In this document: positions 45,977 through 55,476 of the stretch, piece by piece
Layout of the letters: each line of letters opens with the position of its first letter
Position numbering within the stretch: position 1 is the first letter of the stretch
Source of the DNA: Corynebacterium sp. P4-C1
GTDB lineage: Bacteria > Actinomycetota > Actinomycetes > Mycobacteriales > Mycobacteriaceae
Length of the DNA stretch: 64,000 nt
Reading direction: 5' to 3'
Assembly (NCBI RefSeq): GCF_030503595.1
Contig: NZ_CP129966.1
Span: forward strand, 2,232,001 to 2,296,000
Program-made: the position numbers and the translations under genes
The notes under the pieces: generated by a model
Databases searched by the model: none
Told to the model about the DNA's origin: nothing
Seen by the model: only the letters and a program-made list of their open reading frames with translations

Positions 45977-47878
45977 ATGGCTAGGGGCAGAATTCCGGAT
46001 AGTGATATCGAGGCTATTCGCGAGCGCGCCAACATCGCCGACATTGTGGGGGAGTACGTCCAGCTCAAACCCGCCGGGCACGACTCGCTGAAGGGGCTGT
46101 CCCCGTTCAAGGACGAGAAGACGCCGTCCTTCCACGTGCGCCCCGCGCGCGGCTATTACCACTGCTTTTCCACGGGAAAAGGCGGCGACGTCTTCTCCTT
46201 CATGATGGAGATGGAGCAGCTCAGCTTCCCCGAGGCCGTCGAAGCGGTGGCCGAGGAGATCGGCTACCACATTAATTACCAGGGCGGATCCACGGGCGCG
46301 CGCGACGTCAAACCCGGTACCCGCGCGCGACTGCTCGCCGCGAATAAGGCCGCGCACGAGTTTTACCGCGACAAGCTCGAGCAGCCGGAAGCCGAAGTGG
46401 GGCGTCGTTTTCTGCTCGACCGCGGCTTCGATAAGGAGATCATCCACCACTTCGAATGCGGGTACGCGCCCGACGGGTGGGACACAATGACAAAGCACTT
46501 GCTCCGCAAGGGCTTCGATGTCCAGGAGCTTATCGATGCCGGTTTGTCCACGATGGGGCGCCGCGGGCCCATCGACAAGTTCCGTCGCCGTCTCCTGTGG
46601 CCCATCAAGGACGTGGCCGGCAACGTCATCGGTTTCGGTGCCCGCAAGCTTTTCGATGACGACACCATGGGCAAGTACATGAACACCTCGGACACGATGC
46701 TGTACCACAAGTCAAAGGTGCTGTTCGGCCTGGATCTGGCCAAGAAGAATATCGCCCAGGGCCACCAGTGCGTCGTGGTGGAGGGTTACACGGACGTGAT
46801 GGCCATGCACGCCGCCGGTGTGACCACCGCGGTGGCATCGTGCGGCACCGCCTTCGGCAAGGACCACATGAGCATCATCCGCCGCCTGATGCTGGACGAC
46901 AATTACTTCCGCGGCGAGTTGATCTACACCTTCGACGGCGACGAGGCTGGGCAGAAAGCCGCCATGCGTGCTTTCGAGGGCGACCAGCAGTTCACCGGCC
47001 AGTCCTTTGTTTCCGTCGCTCCCGACGGCATGGACCCCTGCGACCTGCGTATGGCCAAGGGCGATTCCGCCGTGCGCGACCTTGTGGCCTCCCGGGTTCC
47101 CATGTTCGAGTTCGTCATCGAATCTCTGCTCCAGGATTACTCCCTGGACACCCCCGAGGGCCGCCTGCAGGCTTTGCGCCGCACCGTTCCCGTCGTCGCC
47201 CAGATCCGCGACACCCCGCTGCAGACCGAGTACGCCCGCCAGCTCGCCGGTTGGGTCGGCTGGCCTGATCCGAGCGAGGTGATCCGGCAGGTCCGTAAGG
47301 AGGCCAAGAACCCCAAGCTGGTCAAACGGACCGTCTGGGAGGGCACTTCCACCACGGCGAACCAGCCCGCTCCTAACCAGCCCGCCTTCGAGCTGCCCAA
47401 CCCCGACGACCCGATGCTGTGGGCCCAGCGGGAGGCGCTCAAGGTGGCCCTTCAATATCCGGAGGCTGCCGGCAGCTACTTCGACGGCATCAACCCCGAC
47501 GCGTTCACCCACCCCGCCTACCGCGCTGTCCGCGACGCCATGGGCAGAGCTGGCGGCACGTCGAATTCCGCCGCAATCGGGGCCGGCACCTGGATCTCCC
47601 ACGTCGCCGACGAGATGCTCGATCCCACCGGCCGCACTTTCGTGTCCGAGCTCGCCGTCGAGGAGATCCTCGCCGAGGACCCCGCCTCCTACGCTGACTC
47701 TGTCCTTTCCCGCCTGCAGGAAGTCCGCGTGGGCAACCAGATCGCCCAGCTGAAGTCTCAGCTGCAGCGTATGCGCCCCAGCGACGACGAGATGGCCTAC
47801 AACGCTTTGTTCTCCGACCTGGTCGCTCTCGAGCAGGCGCGGCGGGAGCTCAATGACCGGGCGTTCAGGGGCAACTGA
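45977..47878 (+). CDS. dnaG: DNA primase DnaG with degenerate zinc motif
   Basis: 633 residues from the ATG at 45977. Starts RIPDSDIEAIRERANI; the catalytic TOPRIM core has VVEGYTDVMAMH near 265 and the metal site FDGDEAG near 320; the C-terminal helicase-binding domain follows. The zinc-binding pattern C-x2-H-x17-C-x2-C is replaced by Ser42-x2-Lys45-x17-Cys63-x2-Thr66 (SPFKDEKTPS...YYHCFSTG): three of four ligands are gone although the surrounding sequence is normal. It synthesises RNA primers at the replication fork. Confidence 0.95.
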   Translation: MARGRIPDSDIEAIRERANIADIVGEYVQLKPAGHDSLKGLSPFKDEKTPSFHVRPARGYYHCFSTGKGGDVFSFMMEMEQLSFPEAVEAVAEEIGYHINYQGGSTGARDVKPGTRARLLAANKAAHEFYRDKLEQPEAEVGRRFLLDRGFDKEIIHHFECGYAPDGWDTMTKHLLRKGFDVQELIDAGLSTMGRRGPIDKFRRRLLWPIKDVAGNVIGFGARKLFDDDTMGKYMNTSDTMLYHKSKVLFGLDLAKKNIAQGHQCVVVEGYTDVMAMHAAGVTTAVASCGTAFGKDHMSIIRRLMLDDNYFRGELIYTFDGDEAGQKAAMRAFEGDQQFTGQSFVSVAPDGMDPCDLRMAKGDSAVRDLVASRVPMFEFVIESLLQDYSLDTPEGRLQALRRTVPVVAQIRDTPLQTEYARQLAGWVGWPDPSEVIRQVRKEAKNPKLVKRTVWEGTSTTANQPAPNQPAFELPNPDDPMLWAQREALKVALQYPEAAGSYFDGINPDAFTHPAYRAVRDAMGRAGGTSNSAAIGAGTWISHVADEMLDPTGRTFVSELAVEEILAEDPASYADSVLSRLQEVRVGNQIAQLKSQLQRMRPSDDEMAYNALFSDLVALEQARRELNDRAFRGN

Positions 47879-47885
47879 GAGACAC

Positions 47886-47891
47886 TAGTAT
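47886..47891 (+). promoter_or_regulatory. -10 box for leaderless mazG mRNA
   Basis: TAGTAT ends 7 bases before the ATG at 47899, with the dnaG stop just upstream, so the start of transcription coincides with the start codon. No ribosome site is present. Confidence 0.5.
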
Positions 47892-47898
47892 CTAGCCC

Positions 47899-48513
47899 AT
47901 GACCATCCTCGTCCTGGACTCCCGCTGGCCCGACATGATCCCGCTGGCCGCCGCCACGAGCCTCGAAGGCCCCGTCGTCTACACCGACGAGGTGCCGGTC
48001 TCCGTCCGCTGGAACCTCGGGGATATCAGCACGACGGAGTCTGCGACGGGGACGCTGGTCACGACCGATCCTGATGACGTGGAGGTGCGCACACGCATCG
48101 CGGCGGGGGAGAAGGTCATTGAGGCTCCGTCGCTAAGCGACCCGCTCCACCAAGCCCAGCAGGTCATGCGCACTGCCCGTACCCGCGGTGAGTGGGAGAT
48201 GGCGCAGACGCACGAGACGCTCATTGAGTACCTCGAGCAGGAAACGCATGAGTTTATCGACGCCATCCGCAACCACCACCCCGACACCGCCCTCAAGAAA
48301 GAGCTCTCCGACCTCCTTCTCCAGGTCCTCTTCCACGCTGAGATCGCGTCCCGCCGCGGCGCCTTCACTTTCCCGGATGTCGCCCAAGCCTTCGTGGACA
48401 AGATGCGCAACCGCGCCCCCTACTTCTTCGACGGCTCCACCGGCACCGTCCCGGTCGACGAACAGGACCGCCTGTGGGCGGAGGGGAAGCGGCGGGAAAA
48501 GAAAAATTCGTAG
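47899..48513 (+). CDS. mazG: nucleoside triphosphate pyrophosphohydrolase MazG
   Basis: 204 residues. All-alpha NTP-PPase: ETLIEYLEQETHEFIDAI near 112 (Glu metal ligands), KKELSDLLLQVLFHAEIA near 133 with the remaining Glu/Asp ligands, and DKMRNRAPYFFDG near 165. It lacks the second MazG domain of the E. coli protein and has an N-terminal beta-rich extension of about 85 residues as in other actinobacteria. Hydrolyses non-canonical or damaged NTPs to NMP and PPi. Next to dnaG; probably leaderless. Confidence 0.9.
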   Translation: MTILVLDSRWPDMIPLAAATSLEGPVVYTDEVPVSVRWNLGDISTTESATGTLVTTDPDDVEVRTRIAAGEKVIEAPSLSDPLHQAQQVMRTARTRGEWEMAQTHETLIEYLEQETHEFIDAIRNHHPDTALKKELSDLLLQVLFHAEIASRRGAFTFPDVAQAFVDKMRNRAPYFFDGSTGTVPVDEQDRLWAEGKRREKKNS

Positions 48514-48885
48514 TAGAGGGGCCTGTTCGACCTCTCGGTCGTGGAAGGGGCTTGGCAGGAGCCGCTGACGGTCATGGTTAAGTTTGGGATACGCCTTGAA
48601 GTTATCGAGCCCGCTCCGGTAATCAGGAAATCTAAAAAAGTGCGGTTTTTCAGGGATCGTTCACGACTTGTACCTGATGGTCCGCGGCAAACTCTGAACC
48701 AGGTCATAACCAAAGTGCTTGAAGGGATGGATCCAATCAACGGTGAGGTAGGCCCGAGTAAGGATGGAAATCCGTGCTTCACCGCTTAGGGGGCGGGGCC
48801 CTCTCTTTACTGCCTCCGATTCTTCGAATGATGGGATGAAGTTGGCCCAATTGCGGGTCAGCGCCTACGCCGTTTAGCAAGCGCC
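48514..48885. other. 372-base AT-richer intergenic region
   Basis: Between mazG and the secreted-protein gene. Base composition is visibly lower in GC than its surroundings. The only long reading frame (48541-48789) is treated separately. Otherwise nothing recognisable, apart from AGAGG/CCTCT around 48517-48535 that could form a weak hairpin after mazG. Confidence 0.5.
48541..48789 (+). CDS. unsupported small reading frame (82 codons)
   Basis: GTG start at 48541 without a ribosome site. The product is charged with a basic patch (IRKSKKVRFFRDRSR) and matches no family I know. It may be a remnant of transferred DNA rather than a gene. Confidence 0.2.
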   Translation: MEGAWQEPLTVMVKFGIRLEVIEPAPVIRKSKKVRFFRDRSRLVPDGPRQTLNQVITKVLEGMDPINGEVGPSKDGNPCFTA

Positions 48886-49326
48886 TTAGAAGCGGCTCAC
48901 GTTCGGCGCGATAGCCGGCAGCACGTTGCGCAGCTCGGGCAGGCCGGCCTGGGAGGAGAGCTCCGAGGCGAAGTCGATGGCCTGGGACTGCGGGGTGACG
49001 GGGTCGGGCTTGACCACGCCGCACTGGAGGGCGCGGTTGCCAATGGCGTTGACGGTGGGGGCGCCGAGGAGGGCGAAGGCCGGGTCGGTGCCGATCTTGC
49101 TGTTGAGGGTGGCGGTCAGCTGGGAGCGGGTGGTGTCCTGGCCGACGAGCTTGGCGCCGCGCAGTAGGGTGCCCACGCTGTTGCAGTCGAGGTTGGCGAT
49201 GTTGCCGTTGAGGGCGCTGACGAGGGCGAGGGTGTTGTTCTGTGCGTCGGCTTGGTTGGAGGAGATGACGCCGGTGGTGGCGACGGCGGCCAGTGCGGTG
49301 GCGATGGCAGCGGTGCGGAAACGCAT
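48886..49326 (-). CDS. secreted two-cysteine helical protein (PorB/PorC-like locus or hemophore-related)
   Basis: 146 residues from the ATG at 49326, AAAGGA upstream. Signal peptide 1-38 ending QADAQ. The mature part of about 108 residues is helical with two Cys (ANLDCNSVGTLL and RALQCGVVKPD) likely forming a disulfide. The second Cys block (A-x-x-C-G-x-V-K) is shared with the protein at 50837-51406, so they are paralogues. In C. glutamicum the small alpha-helical anion porins PorB and PorC are encoded near eno, which fits this place; actinobacterial 'hemophore-related' proteins also have this topology. Undecided. Confidence 0.7.
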   Translation of the reverse strand: MRFRTAAIATALAAVATTGVISSNQADAQNNTLALVSALNGNIANLDCNSVGTLLRGAKLVGQDTTRSQLTATLNSKIGTDPAFALLGAPTVNAIGNRALQCGVVKPDPVTPQSQAIDFASELSSQAGLPELRNVLPAIAPNVSRF

Positions 49327-49485
49327 GGTGGGGGAGTCCTTTCGGGCTGTTTGCATGGGGATGCGCGAATCTGGTTTTCCAGACGAACGTTGATACTACA
49401 GTGACTGTAGTGAAAGTTGTGGCTTAAAGGCGAATTTCCGTGGGGAAGAATGGGTCCGCGGGGGCGGGCGGTAAAGTGAGCGATC

Positions 49486-50304
49486 GTGAACCCGTCTCGT
49501 AGAAACCCAGGGCGCCCGCGCAACGCCGCGGGCTGCGGGTGCGGGGGAGCGCTGATCATCGTGATGGCGATCGTGCTAATCATTTCGCTGCTGATGTGGC
49601 TATTCAGCATTCTCGACGCGCCGCTCAGCACGAAGAAGCGGGCACCCGTTCCGGCGGATGTGCCCCCGGCAGCGGCGGTGAGCCCGCCAGACATTGACGT
49701 GCATGGGCCCGGGCGCACCGCGGATCAGCTCGCGAACTGGGCGGCACCGATCGCGGAAAGCATCGATATCTCACCGCAGGCGGTGCGGGCTTACGGCAAC
49801 GCGGAACTCATCGCGCGGGAAGCGTGGCCCGGGTGCAACCTGCACTGGAACACGCTCGCGGGGCTCGGCTGGGTGGAAACGCGCCACGGCACCTACACCG
49901 GCAAGATCGCGTCGGGCGCTCGGCTTGACGACGCTGGCCGCCCCACTCCACCCATCATCGGTCCGGCGCTGGATGGCGATGGTTTCGCGCATGTCCCCGA
50001 CACTGACGGTGGTGAGCACGACAACGACGCCGAGTACGACCGGGCTGTCGGGCCGATGCAGTTCATTCCCGAGTCCTGGGCGCGCTACGGCCGGGACGCG
50101 GACGGCGACGGTTACGCCGACCCCCAGCAGATTGACGACGCGGCGCTCGGAGCGGCGAATCTGCTGTGTGCCGGGGGCCGCGACCTGGATACGCCGGAGG
50201 ACTGGCAGGAGGCGATTCTCGGGTACAACCAGTCGAACGATTACGTGATCAGGGTGCGTGACGCGGCGGCAAACTACGCGCTTGGCCAGCCGGCGCATAG
50301 GTAG
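49486..50304 (+). CDS. lytic transglycosylase-like / resuscitation-type murein hydrolase, membrane anchored
   Basis: 272 residues from the GTG at 49486. Cytoplasmic basic start, membrane helix about 22-43, Pro/Ala-rich linker, then a lysozyme-like SLT domain from 95: WNTLAGLGWVETRHGTY carries the catalytic Glu (about residue 132), followed by AVGPMQFIPESWARYGRDADGDGYADP and NLLCAGGRDL and ILGYNQSNDYV. Cleaves peptidoglycan glycan strands outside the membrane. Lies between the two related secreted-protein genes and before eno. Confidence 0.9.
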   Translation: MNPSRRNPGRPRNAAGCGCGGALIIVMAIVLIISLLMWLFSILDAPLSTKKRAPVPADVPPAAAVSPPDIDVHGPGRTADQLANWAAPIAESIDISPQAVRAYGNAELIAREAWPGCNLHWNTLAGLGWVETRHGTYTGKIASGARLDDAGRPTPPIIGPALDGDGFAHVPDTDGGEHDNDAEYDRAVGPMQFIPESWARYGRDADGDGYADPQQIDDAALGAANLLCAGGRDLDTPEDWQEAILGYNQSNDYVIRVRDAAANYALGQPAHR

Positions 50305-50563
50305 AAAAGGCTTGGCTCGGGGCTAGGTTTGGAGCTGGGTGGGTGAGCCTGGCCTGAGGATTTGGGGACGGTTGCCGGGGCTCAATCGTCGGGAGAATCT
50401 GAGTGCCTCTTCGGTCCGTGCATTCAAAAAGAACTTGAAGCGATTCTTCGCGAAGCCGAGAAACGAGGCTGGATAAGTCTGTCCACGTTTCGTCTTCGAA
50501 CCCTAACTATTCTCGCGAACTTGTGAAGCAGTTGAAGAGGGTGACCTGCTGGGAGGAGAGGTC
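50305..50563 (+). other. low-GC intergenic DNA with possible gene remnant
   Basis: An open frame from a TTG at 50362 to a TGA at 50526 (54 codons) contains a highly helical stretch (IQKELEAILREAEKRGWISL) with a codon use unlike the neighbours. No ribosome site. Could be a fragment of an acquired gene upstream of the small gene at 50564. Confidence 0.3.
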
Positions 50564-50764
50564 ATGACAAGCATCATCTCTATCGAACAACGTTGCCAGC
50601 GGCCGAAGTGCAGCAACGAGAGTTTTGATGACTTCTTGGACTGTGGTTTAGACAAGTTTTACGAAATCGGAGTCGAAGCTGACTACTTGGCTGACCTGGA
50701 TACTCTTCGGGTTGAGTGGATGATCTCTGTCGACGAGGAGGGGTCTGGGGTGCCCGCTTTATAA
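50564..50764 (+). CDS. small hypothetical acidic protein (66 aa)
   Basis: 66 codons with the strong ribosome site GGGAGGAGAGG about 5 bases before the ATG, the main support for a real gene. The product is acidic, soluble, with Cys at 11, 16 and 27 (QRCQRPKCSNES; LDCGLDK). No family recognised. Low GC compared with surrounding core genes suggests acquisition. Followed by a bidirectional terminator at 50785-50816. Confidence 0.5.
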   Translation: MTSIISIEQRCQRPKCSNESFDDFLDCGLDKFYEIGVEADYLADLDTLRVEWMISVDEEGSGVPAL

Positions 50765-50784
50765 GTTATTCCTGGCCGCGTGAA

Positions 50785-50816
50785 AAGGCCTTCTCCTGGG
50801 AGGGGAGAGAGGCCTT
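50785..50816 (-). terminator. intrinsic terminator between convergent genes
   Basis: Stem AAGGCCTTCTCC / GGAGAGAGGCCTT (one bulged G) with a short GC-rich loop. In the minus direction it is followed by TTTTCA, so it should end the secreted-protein transcript whose stop is at 50837. The plus side has CATTTC and may serve the small gene. Confidence 0.75.
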
Positions 50817-50836
50817 CATTTCAAGAGATTTTCTGC

Positions 50837-51406
50837 TTAGATGCTGGAGCCAGCCGGCAGGTTCGCGTTGACCTGCGCGCGGTATGCGTTGATCTGGTTC
50901 TTGAGCTGTGCCTGGGCGGCAGAGGACATTTGGGCCGGGTTGCCGATGGCCTGGTTGACCTGGTTGACGATCTGGTTGACCGGGTTGGCCGGAAGTGCCG
51001 GTCCCGGTGCCGACGGGCGTGCCGGGGCGGGAACGCCCGGGAGGCGGTTGGACGGGGCCGGCGCGTTGTTTCCGCCGTTGCCGGTCTTGACCAGGCCGCA
51101 CGCGACGGCGCGGTCCGCGACCTTGTTGATGGTGCCGCCAGCGGCGGCGCGCAGGGCCGGCTTGGATGCGAGCTCGGCGTTGGCCATGTTCACCAAGTCG
51201 GTGCGGGTGGTGTTGGCGTTCACGCGGCCGGTCTTGTCCAGCTGCTTCTTCAGGTCGGGGCAGGAGATGGTGTCGGCCTGCGCGGCGACTTTCATGAGGT
51301 TCTTAAAGTTGGCGGTCTGGGACTGTGCCGGCGCGGCAGCGAAGAGTCCGGCGGAAACGACGAGGGCGGCGGCAGCGGCCGCGGTTTTGGCGGGGGTGAA
51401 ACGCAT
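50837..51406 (-). CDS. secreted two-cysteine helical protein with Pro/Ala linker and helical tail (paralogue of 48886-49326)
   Basis: 189 residues from the ATG at 51406, AAGGAAGGA upstream. Signal peptide 1-30 (ends APAQSQ). Helical domain with two Cys (DTISCPDLKKQL and RAVACGLVKTG) parallel to the protein encoded at 48886-49326, then a Pro/Ala-rich linker (about 115-145) and a C-terminal helix with repeated NQ (NPVNQIVNQVNQAIGNP). Position just upstream of eno is where C. glutamicum carries porB/porC; homology is not proven. Confidence 0.75.
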   Translation of the reverse strand: MRFTPAKTAAAAAALVVSAGLFAAAPAQSQTANFKNLMKVAAQADTISCPDLKKQLDKTGRVNANTTRTDLVNMANAELASKPALRAAAGGTINKVADRAVACGLVKTGNGGNNAPAPSNRLPGVPAPARPSAPGPALPANPVNQIVNQVNQAIGNPAQMSSAAQAQLKNQINAYRAQVNANLPAGSSI

Positions 51407-51577
51407 AGTCGGTCCTTCCTTGGCGGGCGGGCTGGGGTCTTTGAACGCGCTAAGGCCTAGCAGAGTGAAACGCATGGGGCGGAAGTGTCGCATAGTGCAT
51501 ATGTGTCTTTGCTGAGGTGTTAGCCCCGACTGGCGCCGAAGGCTCTGACCGGCAGGCCGATTTTCTGGAACAATTGA

Positions 51578-52891
<1,314 letters not shown>

Positions 52892-52950
52892 CGGCACGTA
52901 GCGCGCCTTCCGCCCGCGGGTAGCGGGGCCACGTAGACTACACAGTCACT

Positions 52951-53532
52951 ATGGCCACTTCTTCCGCACGAGGCGCTCTCCGAAGCGACACCAGCCCCCA
53001 GCACACCGGCATGCCCGGACGTGCTGGGGGCTCACGTCGTCGTCCGACGACGGTGCCCGTGGCCAGCCGCGACGCCGAGCGGGCCGCGAGGAAGCAGAAG
53101 CGCTCGCGCACAGACATGCTCAAAGGCGACATTGTCGGTGTCGCCGTCTTGATCACGGTCGTACTCGTCGTTCTCGTCGCGATCGCAGTTCCGCTGCGCA
53201 ACTATTACACGGGTAAGGCCGAGATCGCGCGTCTCAACGAGTCGATCGCGGCGAAGCAAGAGGAAAAGGCCCAGCTTCAGGAGGATCTGGAGCGCTACAG
53301 CGACCCCGAGTACGCAAAGCAGGAGGCCCGTCGCCGGCTCAGCATGGTGGAGCCGGGGGAGACCGCGTGGCGCATCATCGACCCGCGCATGGAGGGTTCG
53401 ACGATCACGAGCGAGCACGCGGAGGACCCTAACGCGGGTGCGCCGTGGAACGAGATCCTCTGGAATTCCTTGCGCGAGGTTCCCAAGGAAGAAGAGGCAG
53501 CTCCGCCCGAGGAGATCCCCGAACAGCAGTAG
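52951..53532 (+). CDS. ftsB: septum formation initiator protein FtsB/DivIC
   Basis: 193 residues. Basic cytoplasmic N-terminus of about 55 residues (longer than in E. coli), one membrane helix at about 58-80 (GVAVLITVVLVVLVAIAVP), a periplasmic coiled coil (AEIARLNESIAAKQEEKAQL) and the DivIC motif DPEYAKQEARRRLSMVEPGE near 112. Part of the FtsL/FtsQ division complex. TAGACT at 52935 ends 11 bases before the ATG, so the leader is very short. Follows eno as in other actinobacteria. Confidence 0.93.
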   Translation: MATSSARGALRSDTSPQHTGMPGRAGGSRRRPTTVPVASRDAERAARKQKRSRTDMLKGDIVGVAVLITVVLVVLVAIAVPLRNYYTGKAEIARLNESIAAKQEEKAQLQEDLERYSDPEYAKQEARRRLSMVEPGETAWRIIDPRMEGSTITSEHAEDPNAGAPWNEILWNSLREVPKEEEAAPPEEIPEQQ

Positions 53533-53548
53533 CCTGTCGTGTGCGACA

Positions 53549-54106
53549 ATGAGCGTCATGCAGAAACCCACTGAGGAAGAGCTCGCCACCGTCGCTCGGC
53601 AACTCGGCCGCATTCCGCGCGGCGTGCTCGAGATCGCGTACACGACGCCAGACAAGCAACCGGCGGTAGTCACGACTGCACCCAAGCTTGACGACGGCAC
53701 CCCGTTCCCCACCCTCTACTATCTCACCGATCCACGCCTCACCGCGGAAGCGTCCCGCCTCGAGGTCGCCCAGGTGATGAAGTGGATGGAAGCCCGGTTG
53801 GGCTCGGACACGAAGCTGAAGGCAGACTATGAGGTCGCGCACCGCCATTACCTGGACAAGCGCAATTCGATCGAGGACCTTGGCACTGATTTCTCTGGTG
53901 GCGGCATGCCGGATCGTGTGAAGTGCCTTCACGTCCTGATCGCGTACGCTCTCGCCGAGGGGCCGGGCCGCGTGCGCCTCGGCACGGAGGCGGTCGCTCT
54001 CGCCGCCGAGCACGGTAATCTGCGCGGGACGGCTATTCCCGCTGACTGGCCGGCACTCGCGGATCTCGGCATTTCACTCGAGGAAGCAGGGGAGGGGCTG
54101 GCATGA
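53549..54106 (+). CDS. DUF501 protein
   Basis: 185 residues from the ATG at 53549 (ATG at 53558 also possible). No signal or membrane segment. LGRIPRGVLEIAYTT and PFPTLYYLTDPRLTAEASRLE near the N-terminus and PDRVKCLHVLIAYALAEGPG near 118 are DUF501 marks. Function is unknown in the family; the order eno-ftsB-DUF501-ppx is conserved in actinobacteria. Stop overlaps the ppx ATG. Confidence 0.92.
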   Translation: MSVMQKPTEEELATVARQLGRIPRGVLEIAYTTPDKQPAVVTTAPKLDDGTPFPTLYYLTDPRLTAEASRLEVAQVMKWMEARLGSDTKLKADYEVAHRHYLDKRNSIEDLGTDFSGGGMPDRVKCLHVLIAYALAEGPGRVRLGTEAVALAAEHGNLRGTAIPADWPALADLGISLEEAGEGLA

Positions 54107-55041
54107 CCCGCGTAGCAGCCGTTGACTGCGGCACCAACTCCATCCGCCTGCTCATCCACGACTCGGAAGCCGGCGAAATTTGCCGCGAGATGACTATCGT
54201 GCGTCTCGGTGAAGGTGTCGATGCCACAGGCCGTTTCACCCCGGACGCTATCGCCCGCACCCGCGACGCCCTTGCCGCTTATGCCGAGCGCATGGAGGCC
54301 GAAGGCGTGGAGGCTGTCCGCATGGTCGCCACTTCCGCGACCCGTGATGCCGCGAACCGCGACGAATTCTTCGGCATGACCCGCGAACTGCTCGGCCGGA
54401 TCCAGCCCGGCGCCAACGCCGAGGTCATTTCCGGCGAGGAGGAGGCCGCCCTGTCTTTCCGCGGCGCCACCGCCGACCTTGCCGCCGACCGAGGCCCTTT
54501 CTGCGTCATCGACCTCGGCGGCGGCTCCACCGAAATCATGGTGGGCACCTCCGAGGAGATTCTCGGCGCTTACTCGACGCAGATGGGGTGCGTGCGGATC
54601 ACCGAACGCTTCATGCGTACTGATCCGCCCACCGAGGCCGAGACCGCCGCCGCTCGCGAGTACATCGATGGGCAGATCGCCGCGGCTCTCGAAGTCGTGC
54701 CGTTGGGTGAGGCTGATACCTTCGTCGGCTGCGCGGGCACCTTCACCACTCTGAGCGCGATCGCGCAGGGGCTGGACTCCTACGACCCCGAGGCCATCCA
54801 CTGCTCCGAGATCACATTCGGCGAGATGCGGGATGTCACCGCGCAGCTGCGGTGCCAGACGGCTGCGCAGCGCCTCGAAGATCCCGTCATGCACGCGGGG
54901 CGTGCCGACGTCATCGGCTCCGGCTCCACCGTCGTCGAACAGCTAATGACTGCCATCACGCGTGAGACTGGCGGTGCCGCTGAGTCCTTCGTCATCAGTG
55001 AGAAAGACATTCTCGACGGAATCGTCGCGGGCTTGCTCTAG
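54103..55041 (+). CDS. ppx: exopolyphosphatase / guanosine pentaphosphatase, Ppx/GppA family
   Basis: 312 residues. Actin-like fold: AAVDCGTNSIRLLI at the start (phosphate 1), ATSATRDAANRDEF near 83, GEEEAALSFRGA near 108, and DLGGGSTEIMVG near 137 (phosphate 2). A single-domain, short form as in actinobacterial Ppx. Hydrolyses polyphosphate or pppGpp. ATGA overlap with the DUF501 gene. Confidence 0.94.
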   Translation: MTRVAAVDCGTNSIRLLIHDSEAGEICREMTIVRLGEGVDATGRFTPDAIARTRDALAAYAERMEAEGVEAVRMVATSATRDAANRDEFFGMTRELLGRIQPGANAEVISGEEEAALSFRGATADLAADRGPFCVIDLGGGSTEIMVGTSEEILGAYSTQMGCVRITERFMRTDPPTEAETAAAREYIDGQIAAALEVVPLGEADTFVGCAGTFTTLSAIAQGLDSYDPEAIHCSEITFGEMRDVTAQLRCQTAAQRLEDPVMHAGRADVIGSGSTVVEQLMTAITRETGGAAESFVISEKDILDGIVAGLL

Positions 55042-55047
55042 CTCCGC

Positions 55048-55320
55048 CTAGTCCTCATCGGGCTCGTAAATCGTGTGCTCGAGTTCGCCGCCCTTCCCGC
55101 GGCTGCCCCGGCGGAGATCCTTCACCTCGCGCATGCGCGGGTCCGGGTCGAGCTGGTTCGCGATCGTCTTGCGCGTCGAGCGGACAACCTGCCGCGTGAG
55201 CGGGGAGTTGACCACCTTCTGGGTCGTGTCCACGATCTGGTGGTAGCGCTTGCGCCCGGCTTTTGATCCCATGACATATCCGGCAGCGGCACCAATCGCC
55301 AGCTGGGTCAAACGTCCCAT
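55048..55320 (-). CDS. small hypothetical protein, YtxH-like
   Basis: 90 residues from the ATG at 55320 with AAGGAGG upstream, which decides the start. The N-terminal 20 residues are a short hydrophobic helix with Gly/Ala (LAIGAAAGYVMGSKAGRKRYHQI), the YtxH-type opening; the rest is basic then acidic. Family function unknown. Convergent with ppx, 6 bases apart. Confidence 0.75.
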   Translation of the reverse strand: MGRLTQLAIGAAAGYVMGSKAGRKRYHQIVDTTQKVVNSPLTRQVVRSTRKTIANQLDPDPRMREVKDLRRGSRGKGGELEHTIYEPDED

Positions 55321-55454
55321 GGTTTTCAGCCTCCTTATAGAGCTCCGAGCCAGTTCCATTTCACCTTAGCGAACTCGCGGCGTAGAAGTGACTCGGGTGG
55401 ATTGCCGGGCACGGACAACCCACAGTTATACTTTGACGACGCGCCTGAACCACC

Positions 55455-55476
55455 GTGCCCACGGATCCGTGGGCAC
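55455..55476. repeat. perfect 22-base palindrome before the tRNA gene
   Basis: GTGCCCACGGA followed by its exact reverse complement, containing a central GGATCC. It lies 15 bases upstream of the tRNA and 24 bases downstream of a TATACT box at 55426-55431 (TTGCCG as a loose -35). It could be an operator, a transcript hairpin in the tRNA leader, or a processing signal. Confidence 0.6.

Noticed and set aside
49116-49718. 200-codon minus-strand frame across the gap between the secreted-protein and transglycosylase genes.
   Set aside because: It shares bases with two better-supported genes and its product is a Pro/Ser/Thr low-complexity read.
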